Shown here piece by piece: positions 1 to 8,023 of a DNA stretch of 46,737 bases. The notes under the pieces were generated by a model that was not told the DNA's origin, did no database searches, and saw only the letters and a program-made list of their open reading frames with translations. Every line of letters starts with the position of its first letter. Within the stretch, counting starts at the first letter, position 1. The position numbers and the translations under genes are program-made. The DNA is from Ensifer sp. MPMI2T (GTDB taxonomy: Bacteria > Pseudomonadota > Alphaproteobacteria > Rhizobiales > Rhizobiaceae), in the NCBI RefSeq assembly GCF_004827385.1, contig NZ_SRXN01000043.1, positions 1-46,737 of the forward strand. The letters run 5' to 3'.

Positions 1-141
1 GACACCAAGCCTGTTGCTGACCACTTCAGAAAGATCGACACCGACACATTGGTAGGGGTCATGAACGTACAGGGATACGACGGGCATTTCTTCTTCCAGC
101 TCGAGCGCGTCGCCGAGCCTGGCCCCTCGCTACCTCGCTGA
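1..141 (+). CDS. DUF4334 (GXWXG-type) protein, C-terminal end only
   Basis: Frame 1 is open from the first base to a TGA at 139-141, giving the last 46 residues of a protein whose start lies outside the window. The segment KPVADHFRKIDTDTLVGVMN followed by FFFQLERV matches the C-terminal part of DUF4334 proteins, which pair an N-terminal GXWXG domain with this domain. The family has no established reaction. The tail after LERV is a little longer than I expect, so the exact end may be altered. The homology is fairly clear; the function is unknown. Confidence 0.6.
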   Translation, partial: DTKPVADHFRKIDTDTLVGVMNVQGYDGHFFFQLERVAEPGPSLPR

Positions 142-165
142 TATTTCGCCAGTTTTGTGCTTCAT

Positions 166-335
166 TGCCGAAGCCGGGATCGTCAGGCGGGTCATCAGTC
201 GGCGCTGAACCAGATAGCTTCTCCGGTGGCAATAATGTCGCCTATGCGCTCAAACCAACCGCCGCCAAGCCCCTGCCGTCGGCCAAGGACCGGCTTGTCC
301 GGCGCTGGCGAGAACATGGGCTGTGGGACAGGTAA
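166..335 (+). pseudogene. Possible C-terminal coding remnant, unrecognised
   Basis: A frame ending at TAA 333-335 reads like real protein: a Gly/Ser/Asn-rich part (DSFSGGNNVAYALKP), then a basic helical tail (SAKDRLVRRWREHGLWDR). It has GC-rich third positions and no plausible start codon with a ribosome site. A terminator-like hairpin follows 20 bases later, as expected after a gene end. I do not recognise the family. It is probably the 3' end of a gene whose front part was lost. Confidence 0.3.
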
Positions 336-354
336 TCTCCTCCCAAGCAACTTG

Positions 355-383
355 GGCCGGTCTTGTGCCGGCCTCTTTCCTTT
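355..383 (+). terminator. Rho-independent terminator-like hairpin
   Basis: GGCCGG (355-360) pairs with CCGGCC (368-373) around a 7-base loop, followed by TCTTTCCTTT. It would end transcription of whatever gene finishes at 141 or 335. Confidence 0.5.
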
Positions 384-453
384 GGAAGGTGAATCGTTCG
401 GCCGCAGAGCGGTCGTGCGTCTACTATATGGAAGCTCTCGACCGAGGATGTAA

Positions 454-936
454 TCGCGGAGGCCACGCAACTATGTCGGGACCGAGGGCAGCGACCTGCT
501 GATGCCCTGGGAGGGCGCCGAGGGCGCGCTGCGCTTCGACGGCCGCGGTGGCAATGACGTGATCGTCGGCAGCGCCAGGCTGAACCGGCTAGAGGGTGGA
601 TCTGGCGACGACATTCTGCGTGGCGTCCGCGGCAGCGACTGGGTCTCCGGCGGGACCGGCAATGACTTTATTGCTGCCGGCGGGGGAGCGCTCGACCACG
701 CTTGGGGCGGCACGGGTGCGGACGTCTTCCTCTTCGCAGCGGAAACGAATGACGGTCATCGTGACCGCACGGTGATCAGCGATTTCAAAGTTGGTTATGA
801 CGCAATCGACCTCGGCGGGGCCGAGGTCGTCGGCCACAAGAGCCTGTTCGGATCGTTGGTCCTCACTCTCGATGGCGACGCCGACCAGATCGTTCTGACC
901 GGTGTCACGCGGTACGACGACTCGCTTTTCCTTTAA
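454..936 (+). pseudogene. RTX calcium-binding repeat protein, 5'-truncated
   Basis: The frame holds three RTX nonapeptide-type repeats (GGSGDDILR, GGTGNDFIA, GGTGADVFL). A C-terminal block (DVFLFAAETNDG, VISDFKVGYDAIDL, DQIVLTGV) follows, of the kind that ends type I secreted proteins. RTX repeats bind calcium outside the cell and the C-terminus carries the secretion signal. RTX-like sequence (NYVGTEGSDLL) continues upstream of the first ATG at 502 and stops only at TAA 451-453, so the 5' part of a larger gene has been lost. No secretion genes lie nearby. A 144-residue protein from ATG 502 cannot be excluded. Confidence 0.6.
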
Positions 937-944
937 GCGCAGAA

Positions 945-970
945 GCGCGGCCGACTTTGCTCGGCCGCGC
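945..970. terminator. Strong hairpin after the RTX gene
   Basis: GCGCGGCCGA (945-954) pairs perfectly with TCGGCCGCGC (961-970) around a 6-base loop, 9 bases after the RTX stop. There is no T-run. It lies between convergent genes and could serve both. Confidence 0.5.
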
Positions 971-1088
971 GCAGCCAGCCGCACCGAACTCTCAAAATCG
1001 CAGACAGTCGGGCGACGCCGAGTCACGGCAGCTCTAATCGGTGCGCCTCCAACATGCGCGGAACGAACTCAGACGATTAAGCGTCGGA

Positions 1089-2108
1089 TTATTTCAGTGA
1101 CGCAACCGAGCCGCGACGAACGAGCTCGCAGCGATACTTGACATGATCCTCAGCCAGCGGGCGGCCGGCGATCAGCCCCGTGAGCATGCGCACGGCCAAA
1201 GCGCCCATGTCACGATAAGGCAATGCCATCGTTGTCAGAGGCGGGTGAATGCCGGTCGAGACGACCTGGAAGTCGTCGAAGCCGACTACCGAGACATCAT
1301 CGGGAACCCGCAATCCGAGATCCGCAGCCGCGCAGTAAACTTGAAGTGCGGTCTCGTCGCTCCCGCAGACGATCGCCGTTGGCCGGTCGGGGGTACTTAG
1401 AAGACGTCGGGCATTCTCAAAGGCGACGAATCGATCCGAAAAGATCGGGCCGACACGGCCGGGTACCACCCATTCCTTCCGCACTTCGATGCCGGCCGCA
1501 ACCAAACCGTCGAAGAACGCGCGGCCACGAAGGTCCGCGGCCAGAAGCAATTCGTTCAGCATCACATAGGCGATGTTCCGGTGCCCCTGTTCGACAAGAT
1601 AGCGAACAACATCCAGCCCGCCCTGATAGTCGTCCGGCACGACCGAGGGGAGGGCGCGCTCCGGGGCGCTGCAATTCACCAGCACCGTCGGCGTGTCCGG
1701 AAACTCCGTCTCGGACGAAACATGGCGATGAAACATCGTCACGTAGAATACGCCGCCGATGCCATGCTCGCGGAAGATCTTCCAGGCGCGCTGCTCTTTC
1801 GCCGGATCGGCGGAGGTGTTCACGGTCAGCAGCGTGTAAGGCGTGTCATCGAGGGCGTCCTGAATACCGCGCACGATGTCGGTCGAAAACGGAGTCGTCG
1901 AGACGACGTCGGTGATCAATCCAAGCACGCTGGAACGGCTGGTGCGCATCAATCGCGCCGCCTGGTTCGGAACGTAACCCAGCGCCTCGATCGCCTTCTG
2001 CACCTTTTTCTTGGTCTTCGGACGGATCAAACCTTCGTCGTTGACGACGCGCGATACCGTTCGATCCGACACGCCGGCAAGTGCTGCAACGTCCTTTATA
2101 CTGACCAT
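1089..2108 (-). CDS. LacI-family transcriptional repressor
   Basis: 339 residues. The N-terminal LacI helix-turn-helix reads VSIKDVAALAGVSDRTVSRVVND, followed by the hinge (ALGYVPNQAARLMRTSRS) and a periplasmic-binding-like sugar sensor domain ending in MLTGLIAGRPLAEDHV. Length is normal for the family. I chose ATG 2108 over the TTG at 2132 because GGGGAAG sits just upstream and MVSIKDVA is the usual family start. The gene is the last of a minus-strand run containing an ABC sugar importer and a GH172 enzyme. It probably represses that run and the divergent GH32 gene through the CpG-centred operators at 7,944-7,972. The effector is presumably an imported fructoside, which is inference. Confidence 0.9.
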   Translation of the reverse strand: MVSIKDVAALAGVSDRTVSRVVNDEGLIRPKTKKKVQKAIEALGYVPNQAARLMRTSRSSVLGLITDVVSTTPFSTDIVRGIQDALDDTPYTLLTVNTSADPAKEQRAWKIFREHGIGGVFYVTMFHRHVSSETEFPDTPTVLVNCSAPERALPSVVPDDYQGGLDVVRYLVEQGHRNIAYVMLNELLLAADLRGRAFFDGLVAAGIEVRKEWVVPGRVGPIFSDRFVAFENARRLLSTPDRPTAIVCGSDETALQVYCAAADLGLRVPDDVSVVGFDDFQVVSTGIHPPLTTMALPYRDMGALAVRMLTGLIAGRPLAEDHVKYRCELVRRGSVASLK

Positions 2109-2209
2109 TCTCTTCCCCAACTCAGCACTCAAACAGCCTCAAGGGCGTCTCCGATAGCATAACGACTGGTTCCATAGCCATGCGCTCCACCTCATCAACC
2201 ACAAAAGTG

Positions 2210-3148
2210 TCAGCCTTTCACACCGGCCCGCATGAAGGAGTCGATAATCCAGCGCTGCGCCACCAGAAAGACCAGCAGAACCGGCAGGATCGACAGCGAT
2301 ACCGCTGCGATGACCTCCGAGGTCGCCGACGAGTTCCCAACCGGATCGCGGATCGACATGATGCCGACGGGCAGCACCATTTGGTCGACCGAGTTCAGGA
2401 AGATAAGCGGCATGAAATAGTCGTTCCAGGTCATCGTGAAGATGATGACGGATAGCGCTGCGATCTGCGGGCCAGCCAAGGGCACGGCAATCGACCAGAA
2501 GGTGCGAAAATGCCCGGCATTGTCGACGCGCGCCGCCTCGAACAGTTCCTTGGGAAGGGTAAGGAAGAACTGCCGCATCAGAAAGATGCCGAACACGCCC
2601 GACATGCCGGGCGCGAAGGCGCCGGTGAGGCCGGGAACGATGATCGACCACTGGCTGTCCACCAATCCGAGCCAGCGCATGAGCAGGAATAGAGGCACCA
2701 GGGTCGTCTGGATGGGAACCATCAGGGAGACCAAGAGCAGAGCAAAGAGGGCGTTCTTGAACGGGAAGCGGAGCCGCGCGAAGGCGTACCCGGCGATCGT
2801 GGTCGTTGCGACGTAACCGAGAGTGACTGTGGTCGCAAGCACGGTCGAGTTCCAGAAGAAGCGCCCGATCGGAACATCCGATGCAAGCAGTCGGCGGTAG
2901 CTTTCCAGGCTGGAATCCAGTCCCGGCAGCCAGCGTGGCGGCAGCGTGAAGGCTTCCGCCACGGGCCGGAAGCTGGTGGTGAACATCCACAGGAACGGCG
3001 CCACCATCACCAGCGCGCCGAGCCCGAGCACCACATAGATCAGCGCAGTGCGCAGCCGCGAGATCATTGCCCGTGTTTCCGGAGAGAGACGACGCGCCGA
3101 CAGGCGGGCCGGCGCCATATCCCATGAGATGTGCATTGGCTTATTCAT
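2210..3148 (-). CDS. Carbohydrate ABC transporter permease (MalG type)
   Basis: 312 residues with six predicted membrane segments, the first being LIYVVLGLGALVMVAPFLWMF. It carries the EAA loop (EAARVDNAGHFRTFWSIAVPL) that docks to the ATPase. This is the second inner-membrane permease of a CUT1 sugar importer. The ATG at 3148 overlaps the stop of the upstream permease gene (ATGAATAA), implying translational coupling. It partners with the permease at 3,141-4,058, the binding protein at 4,062-5,357 and the ATPase at 6,807-7,883. The substrate cannot be read from the permease itself. Confidence 0.92.
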   Translation of the reverse strand: MNKPMHISWDMAPARLSARRLSPETRAMISRLRTALIYVVLGLGALVMVAPFLWMFTTSFRPVAEAFTLPPRWLPGLDSSLESYRRLLASDVPIGRFFWNSTVLATTVTLGYVATTTIAGYAFARLRFPFKNALFALLLVSLMVPIQTTLVPLFLLMRWLGLVDSQWSIIVPGLTGAFAPGMSGVFGIFLMRQFFLTLPKELFEAARVDNAGHFRTFWSIAVPLAGPQIAALSVIIFTMTWNDYFMPLIFLNSVDQMVLPVGIMSIRDPVGNSSATSEVIAAVSLSILPVLLVFLVAQRWIIDSFMRAGVKG

Positions 3149-4058
3149 AGAAAGCCCACCGCTTGGAAAGGGCGAACTGGATCGCCGTGACAATGACGGT
3201 AATCGTGAGCAGCAGCAGCGAGATCGCCGAGGCGTAGCCCATGTTGAACGACTTGAAGCCCTGCTCGTAGATGTACATGACCAGGCTGCGGGAGGAATCG
3301 CCCGGCCCGCCATTGGTCAGCACGACAATCGATTCGAATACCTTGAAGGCGCCGATCGTGTTCATGGTGAGCAGGAAAAGGATCGTCGGAGACAGGAGCG
3401 GCACGGTGATCTGCCAGAAGGTCCGCAGGCTGCTGGAGCCATCGACGCGCGCCGCATCGTAATAATCCTTCGAGATGCTCTGCAGCCCTGCCGTCGCGAT
3501 CAGCATCGCGAAGCCAACATTCTTCCAGATGTCGAGGATGATGACGGACCAGAGCGCGTTGCGGGCGCTGGAAAGCCAGCGTACGGGCTCGATGCCAACA
3601 ATGCCGAGGTAGTAGTTGATTACCCCGATGTCGCGTTGAAACAGGAATTGCCAGATCACCGCAACGAAGATCAGGCCGACCAGCGAGGGGAAGAAAAAGG
3701 CCGCGCGGTACGCATATCGGACCGTCTTGGACATGTTGCGGTTGAGGAGCACTGCCAGCACCACGCCCAGGCCGACATTGCCGGCCACGGCGAAGACCGC
3801 GAAGAAAGCGGTGTTGCCGAGGACCTTCCAAAGCCGCCGGTCGTCCAGCATCGCTTCGAAATTGGCTAGCCCAACGAAGCTCGGACTGCTGAACAGATCA
3901 TACTTCATCAGGCTTAAGACCACCGTGGCGACCATCGGCCCTGCGACGAAGACGGCGAAGCCGATCAAGGCCGGCGCGATGAACAGGAGACCGGCATTGG
4001 TCTCCTTGCGGTTTTGCGGCGAGAACCAACCCGCCGCATCGTTAGCGATCTTGGTCAT
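3141..4058 (-). CDS. Carbohydrate ABC transporter permease (MalF type)
   Basis: 305 residues, CUT1 family. The first membrane span is GLLFIAPALIGFAVFVAGPMV, and an EAA-type loop (DAARVDGSSSLRTFWQITVPLL) lies near residue 215. It forms the channel with the MalG-type permease whose start it overlaps. It begins 3 bases after the binding-protein stop, so the three genes are tightly linked. Length and topology are normal for the family. Confidence 0.92.
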   Translation of the reverse strand: MTKIANDAAGWFSPQNRKETNAGLLFIAPALIGFAVFVAGPMVATVVLSLMKYDLFSSPSFVGLANFEAMLDDRRLWKVLGNTAFFAVFAVAGNVGLGVVLAVLLNRNMSKTVRYAYRAAFFFPSLVGLIFVAVIWQFLFQRDIGVINYYLGIVGIEPVRWLSSARNALWSVIILDIWKNVGFAMLIATAGLQSISKDYYDAARVDGSSSLRTFWQITVPLLSPTILFLLTMNTIGAFKVFESIVVLTNGGPGDSSRSLVMYIYEQGFKSFNMGYASAISLLLLTITVIVTAIQFALSKRWAFYE

Positions 4059-4061
4059 AGG

Positions 4062-5357
4062 TCACCCCCGCTGGATCTCGGCTTCGAGTTCCTCATGGGC
4101 CGCGGCCAGCGCGTCCTCCGCCGTCAACTCTTCGGTGATGATCTGATCGAAGGTGCGGCCCAGGATACGGTCAAGCGCGTTGAAGAAGGCGGGCGCCGCC
4201 ACGGGCTTCGCCGTCTTCAAGGCATCGAAGAAGACCGGTGCGCACTTCGGCGCCGAAAGGAAGCTCTCCTTTCTCGCCGCTTCCTCGTAGATCGGGATTT
4301 GCTGGCCGATCTCCATCAGGGCCGTCACGGTCTCAAGTGAGATCAACTGCTTGATCGCCTGGAAGGCGAGCTCCGGATTCTTCGATTGGGGGCTGATGCC
4401 CCAGCCGCCGCAGCCGAACACAGTTTCGGCGCTTGCCTTACGCGGCCACGGCACAATGTCGAAATCGCTGAAGCCGTTCGCGACCCAGCCGGTCACCGGC
4501 CAGCGGCCAGCGCCGACCATGGCGAAACGCCCGGCAGCAAACTGGTCATAGACATTGAGCCCGATTGGGTCCGGCGAGACGCCGTGCTCGTAGACGAGAG
4601 CGTGTATGAACTCGGCAACCTCGAGAATCTTCGGGTCGTTGAGGTTTGAATGCTTGAAATCCGCGGTAACCGGATATGTGCCGTTGGTGAGGTACCAGGG
4701 ATGAATGGCGAAATTGAACCAGGGCAAGCCATAGCCATAGATCTTCTTGTCGCCTTCGCCGGTCGTCAGTCTCTTCGCGATCGTGACGAAGTCGTCCCAG
4801 GTCCAATCCGGCTTCGGCGGTTCGACGCCCGCCTCCTTGAAGATGCGGGTGTTGTAGTGGATGACCATCGTCTGGCCGCCGTTCGGAATTTCATAGAGCT
4901 TGCCGTCGACGGTGAGTGCGTCTTTCAGCTTGGCCGGGATCTTGTCGACCAGGGCCTTGGCTTCCGGATCGGCGGCGATCAGCTCGTCGAGCGGCATCAG
5001 CAATTTCTTGTCGACGGCGAGCCGCAACCCTTCGACCGCAATGTTGATGATGTCGGGGGGATTCCCGCCGGCGATCTGGGTCACCAGTTTGTCCGCATAG
5101 TCCGACCATGAGGAGATCGGAGCGATGTTGTCCTGGACCGTGACGTTCGGATAGATCTTACGAAATCGTTCGAAGGCCTCGCCATAGGCCTTCGCCTCGG
5201 ACGGGTTGCCCCAGTTGTAGGTGGTGAGCTGCGCTGCGGTGTCTGTTGCTGGGGCGCCTGCCTGCGCTGCCTTTGCCGGGAACAGGGTTGGTGTCAGGAC
5301 ACCCGCTGCGGCCAACGCCGTCGCCTTGGTCAGAAAGTCTCGTCTGTTCATGCTCAT
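4062..5357 (-). CDS. Sugar ABC transporter substrate-binding protein, Tat-exported
   Basis: 431 residues. It opens with a twin-arginine signal (MNRRDFLTKATALAAAGVL, cleavage probably near AKAAQA), so it is folded before export to the periplasm. The mature part is an extracellular solute-binding protein family 1 fold (TTYNWGNPSEAKAYGEAF, PPDIINIAVEGLRLAVD, YEIPNGGQTMVIHYN). It captures the sugar for the two downstream permeases. GGAGGAGAAGGAA precedes ATG 5357. A long hairpin separates it from the GH172 gene upstream, so its mRNA may be processed or started separately, common for abundant binding proteins. Confidence 0.92.
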   Translation of the reverse strand: MSMNRRDFLTKATALAAAGVLTPTLFPAKAAQAGAPATDTAAQLTTYNWGNPSEAKAYGEAFERFRKIYPNVTVQDNIAPISSWSDYADKLVTQIAGGNPPDIINIAVEGLRLAVDKKLLMPLDELIAADPEAKALVDKIPAKLKDALTVDGKLYEIPNGGQTMVIHYNTRIFKEAGVEPPKPDWTWDDFVTIAKRLTTGEGDKKIYGYGLPWFNFAIHPWYLTNGTYPVTADFKHSNLNDPKILEVAEFIHALVYEHGVSPDPIGLNVYDQFAAGRFAMVGAGRWPVTGWVANGFSDFDIVPWPRKASAETVFGCGGWGISPQSKNPELAFQAIKQLISLETVTALMEIGQQIPIYEEAARKESFLSAPKCAPVFFDALKTAKPVAAPAFFNALDRILGRTFDQIITEELTAEDALAAAHEELEAEIQRG

Positions 5358-5433
5358 TTCCTTCTCCTCCTCAGGATGAGCGCCGAGTGCATGTCAGCAG
5401 TTTTCGTAGCGACAGGCACAAGAACAAAGACCC

Positions 5434-5466
5434 GAAGCGCGTCGCATGAGGAATACGACGCGCTTC
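5434..5466 (-). terminator. Intercistronic hairpin between GH172 and binding-protein genes
   Basis: GAAGCGCGTCG (5434-5444) and CGACGCGCTTC (5456-5466) form a perfect 11-bp stem with an 11-base loop. On the minus strand it is followed by a moderately T-rich stretch. It lies inside the operon, so it may give partial termination or stabilise a processed transcript end. Confidence 0.6.
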
Positions 5467-5475
5467 AGTGTCGTT

Positions 5476-6807
5476 TCAGTTTCCTTTCGATACGTTCGCC
5501 GCCGAGCGGCGCCGCGTGATCTCCAACTTCTTTTCGATTTCGATGTCGCGGAGTTCCGCATAGGCGCGGAAACGCTCGTCGGCAGCATCGATCTGCCTGG
5601 CCTGTTCGGGCGTCAGGCGATCGCGGGCGACCCTCTCCGGAGTGCGGTCGCCGGGCGGCGTTGGCAGCCTTTGCTCAACCGGCAGGATGCTCAGCTTCGG
5701 CGATGGAAGCGTCTGGTACCAATAGGCCGTGGAGGCCCAGTCGTCGCTGAGGTGGTTGGCGTGGCCGTGCTCGATCGTCACGCGGATACGGTTCTTGAAC
5801 CGAACGGGATCGGTGAGATGGAAGCGATAGGAGACCTGATAGCCGGGAACGATGCTCTCGTGGATCACCGAGCCGTTCGTCAGGAAGGCGTTGTTCTGCA
5901 TCCCCCAGGCGTGATTGAAATAGTCCTCTGTGCCAGTGCCGTGTATCGACGGCGGCCACGTGTCTTCGTCGACGAAGATCATCTCGTCGCCTTCGCCCCA
6001 CCAGGAGCCTTGGAAATGCGCCACTGAAAGGTTGCAGCCAACATATTGACCGCGTCCTTCGGTCTCGAGGATGACATAGTTCTCCTTGCCATTGAGATTG
6101 GGAATGTTGGTCTCGGGGCTGTTGGTCTGCAGGTTCGGACCCCAGCCACAGCACGGGTTTTCGCGGCGCCACGACGCGTGGAAGTAGGCGATATCATCGG
6201 CCAGCGGTGCCTCGTAGCGCTCGAAGTCGATGTAGAAGTATTGGCCGTAGGGGACGTCGTTCTGGTTCTCGATCTCGACAATGGCCCGCTTGCCGAAGGG
6301 CATCTGGAAATAGCTGTTGAACGCAGCACTCCCACCGAAGCGATAGCGCTCCTCCGGCTTGCTCGAGACGGAGATCGGCAGGGACGAGAAGTTGCCCGGC
6401 ATTGAATGGCCGGTGCAGAAGAAGTCGCCAAGCGGCACCAGGACCGACGGAGTATCCTGGTCGTCCCAATAGATCTTCAGAAGCACCTTGCGGTAGTAGT
6501 GCGGGTCGGCAATCTCCCAGTTGAGACCGAGGGCGTTGTGAATCTCGAAGACCGGCGCGACGTAATTGCCGGCGGTCGGATCAATCAGGCCGGCCCCAAG
6601 AACGCGACGGCAAAATTGCGTCATCCAGATATGCGTGATGCAACCCGGCCCCTCGATATCAGCAAGGCGGACGGTGGAGTTGGCCGGGATCAGCCAATAG
6701 TCCTGGTTCTTGCCCTCCTGGTCCCAACTGGAAAGGCGTCCGGTCCGCGCGTCCTTGACGCGGGCGAGGTCGGCAAGCATCGAATGTCCTGGGTGGCTGC
6801 TCGTCAT
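5476..6807 (-). CDS. GH172 (DUF2961) family glycoside hydrolase
   Basis: 443 residues of DUF2961, now glycoside hydrolase family 172. Founding members act on alpha-D-fructofuranosides such as difructose dianhydride I, and others on D-arabinofuranan. Hallmarks: an N-terminal SSWDQEGKNQDYWLIP block (27-42), IEGPGCITHIWMT (51-63), WWGEGDEM (269-276) and GTGTEDYF (290-297). The glutamates E272/E275 and E294 are the best candidates for the catalytic pair. No signal peptide, so it acts in the cytoplasm on imported sugar. I chose ATG 6807 over TTG 6810 because it overlaps the ATPase stop (TGATG) and has AAGGAA 8 bases upstream. The adjacent ABC importer and GH32 gene support fructoside use; the exact substrate is inference. 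Confidence 0.85.
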   Translation of the reverse strand: MTSSHPGHSMLADLARVKDARTGRLSSWDQEGKNQDYWLIPANSTVRLADIEGPGCITHIWMTQFCRRVLGAGLIDPTAGNYVAPVFEIHNALGLNWEIADPHYYRKVLLKIYWDDQDTPSVLVPLGDFFCTGHSMPGNFSSLPISVSSKPEERYRFGGSAAFNSYFQMPFGKRAIVEIENQNDVPYGQYFYIDFERYEAPLADDIAYFHASWRRENPCCGWGPNLQTNSPETNIPNLNGKENYVILETEGRGQYVGCNLSVAHFQGSWWGEGDEMIFVDEDTWPPSIHGTGTEDYFNHAWGMQNNAFLTNGSVIHESIVPGYQVSYRFHLTDPVRFKNRIRVTIEHGHANHLSDDWASTAYWYQTLPSPKLSILPVEQRLPTPPGDRTPERVARDRLTPEQARQIDAADERFRAYAELRDIEIEKKLEITRRRSAANVSKGN

Positions 6808-7883
6808 CAATGAGTTCCTTTGGTTGAGTGGTCCAGACGATTGCCGTCCGGCCCGAAGAAGTGCGCGCTCTCGGGCGCAAAACGAAAATGGAGCGTCGCC
6901 CCGTCAGTAAGTGCCGGCCCGTCCGGCTCCTTGGCGATCAGATCAATGCCGTCGCTCGTTCGTGCGTAGATCAGGCGATGCTCGCCAAGATGCTCCTCGA
7001 ACTGCAGCCGCGCGCTGAGAAAGGCCTGATCTGGTTCACACAGGACGAGGCTTTCCGGGCGCACGCCCAGCGTTGCAGGGCCGGGCGGACCGGCAGGCGC
7101 CGGGATGGCCATCCCGAGCCGGCCGCGCGCCAGCCCTTCGCGTTCGAGGGTTACCGGAAAGAAATTCATCTTGGGGCTGCCGATGAAGCTGGCGACGAAC
7201 AGGTTTGCTGGCGTTCGGTAAAGTTCGAGCGGCGTGCCGACTTGCTCGATGCGGCCCTGGTTCAGCACCACGATCCGGTCGGCGAGCGTCATCGCCTCGA
7301 CCTGGTCGTGGGTCACATAGATCATCGTCGCATCCACGATCTTGTGGAGTTTCGCGATCTCGATGCGCGTCTGGACCCTGAGCGCCGCATCGAGGTTTGA
7401 CAGCGGCTCGTCGAACAGAAAGAGGCGCGGCTCGCGCACGATCGAACGTCCGATTGCAACGCGCTGGCGCTGGCCACCGGACATGTCCTTGGGGATCCGG
7501 TGCAGCAGTTCCTCGATCTGCAGCATTTTCGCGGCGCGGGTGACGCGCTGGTCGATCTCGCTCTTGTCCAATCCGGCAATCTTCAGGCCGAAGGCCATGT
7601 TTTTGTAGGCTGTCATATGCGGATAGAGTGCGTAGGACTGGAACACCATCGCCACGCCGCGTTCGGCTGGCTCGAGCAGGTTTGCCACGGTTCCGCCGAT
7701 CCGGATCACGCCTCCGGAAATCGGTTCCAAGCCGGCGATCATCCGCAGCAACGTGGACTTCCCGCAGCCAGACGGTCCGACGAAAACGACGAATTCGCCG
7801 AATGGTATCCGAAGATCAATTCCGCGGATCACCGTGGCGGCGCCATACGACTTGGTGACGCCCTCAAGGTGTAAATCAGCCAT
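6807..7883 (-). CDS. Sugar ABC transporter ATP-binding protein (MsmK/UgpC type)
   Basis: 358 residues. It has Walker A GPSGCGKST (about 37-45), the ABC signature MSGGQRQRV, Walker B LFLFDEP and a C-terminal TOBE-type regulatory domain (TLGVRPESLVL). It energises the importer formed by the two permeases downstream. The start is ATG 7883, with GGAGGAGAA immediately upstream; a longer reading from 7916 has no such site. It is the first gene of the minus-strand operon, running from the shared divergent promoter, and its stop overlaps the GH172 start by one base. Confidence 0.93.
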   Translation of the reverse strand: MADLHLEGVTKSYGAATVIRGIDLRIPFGEFVVFVGPSGCGKSTLLRMIAGLEPISGGVIRIGGTVANLLEPAERGVAMVFQSYALYPHMTAYKNMAFGLKIAGLDKSEIDQRVTRAAKMLQIEELLHRIPKDMSGGQRQRVAIGRSIVREPRLFLFDEPLSNLDAALRVQTRIEIAKLHKIVDATMIYVTHDQVEAMTLADRIVVLNQGRIEQVGTPLELYRTPANLFVASFIGSPKMNFFPVTLEREGLARGRLGMAIPAPAGPPGPATLGVRPESLVLCEPDQAFLSARLQFEEHLGEHRLIYARTSDGIDLIAKEPDGPALTDGATLHFRFAPESAHFFGPDGNRLDHSTKGTH

Positions 7884-7930
7884 TTTCTCCTCCCTCGACC
7901 TAGCTCCGTGAGGCACCGTCCAGCGTTAGG

Positions 7931-7985
7931 GGCTTGCCAAATGTCGACGTCGAAATTAAATATCGACGTCGACATTTGTCAAGCC
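7931..7985. promoter_or_regulatory. Divergent promoter with twin LacI-type operators
   Basis: A 23-base arm (7931-7953) and its complement (7963-7985) match at 22 of 23 positions around a 9-base AT-rich centre. Each arm contains the palindrome TCGACGTCGA (7944-7953 and 7963-7972), centred on CpG as LacI-family operators usually are, 19 bp apart. On the minus strand the outer arm supplies TTGACA with an AT-rich -10 region (TATTTAAT) 15-17 bases on. On the plus strand TTGCCA is followed after 17 bases by TAAATA. Binding here would block both the ABC/GH172 operon and the GH32 gene. Confidence 0.75.
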
Positions 7986-8023
7986 TGAATGTTGAGGGCG
8001 CTGTTTGGCGCGAGGGAGGAGCA

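Noticed and set aside
2109..2132. Longer LacI start at TTG 2132
   Set aside because: ATG 2108 has a better ribosome site and gives the standard family N-terminus.
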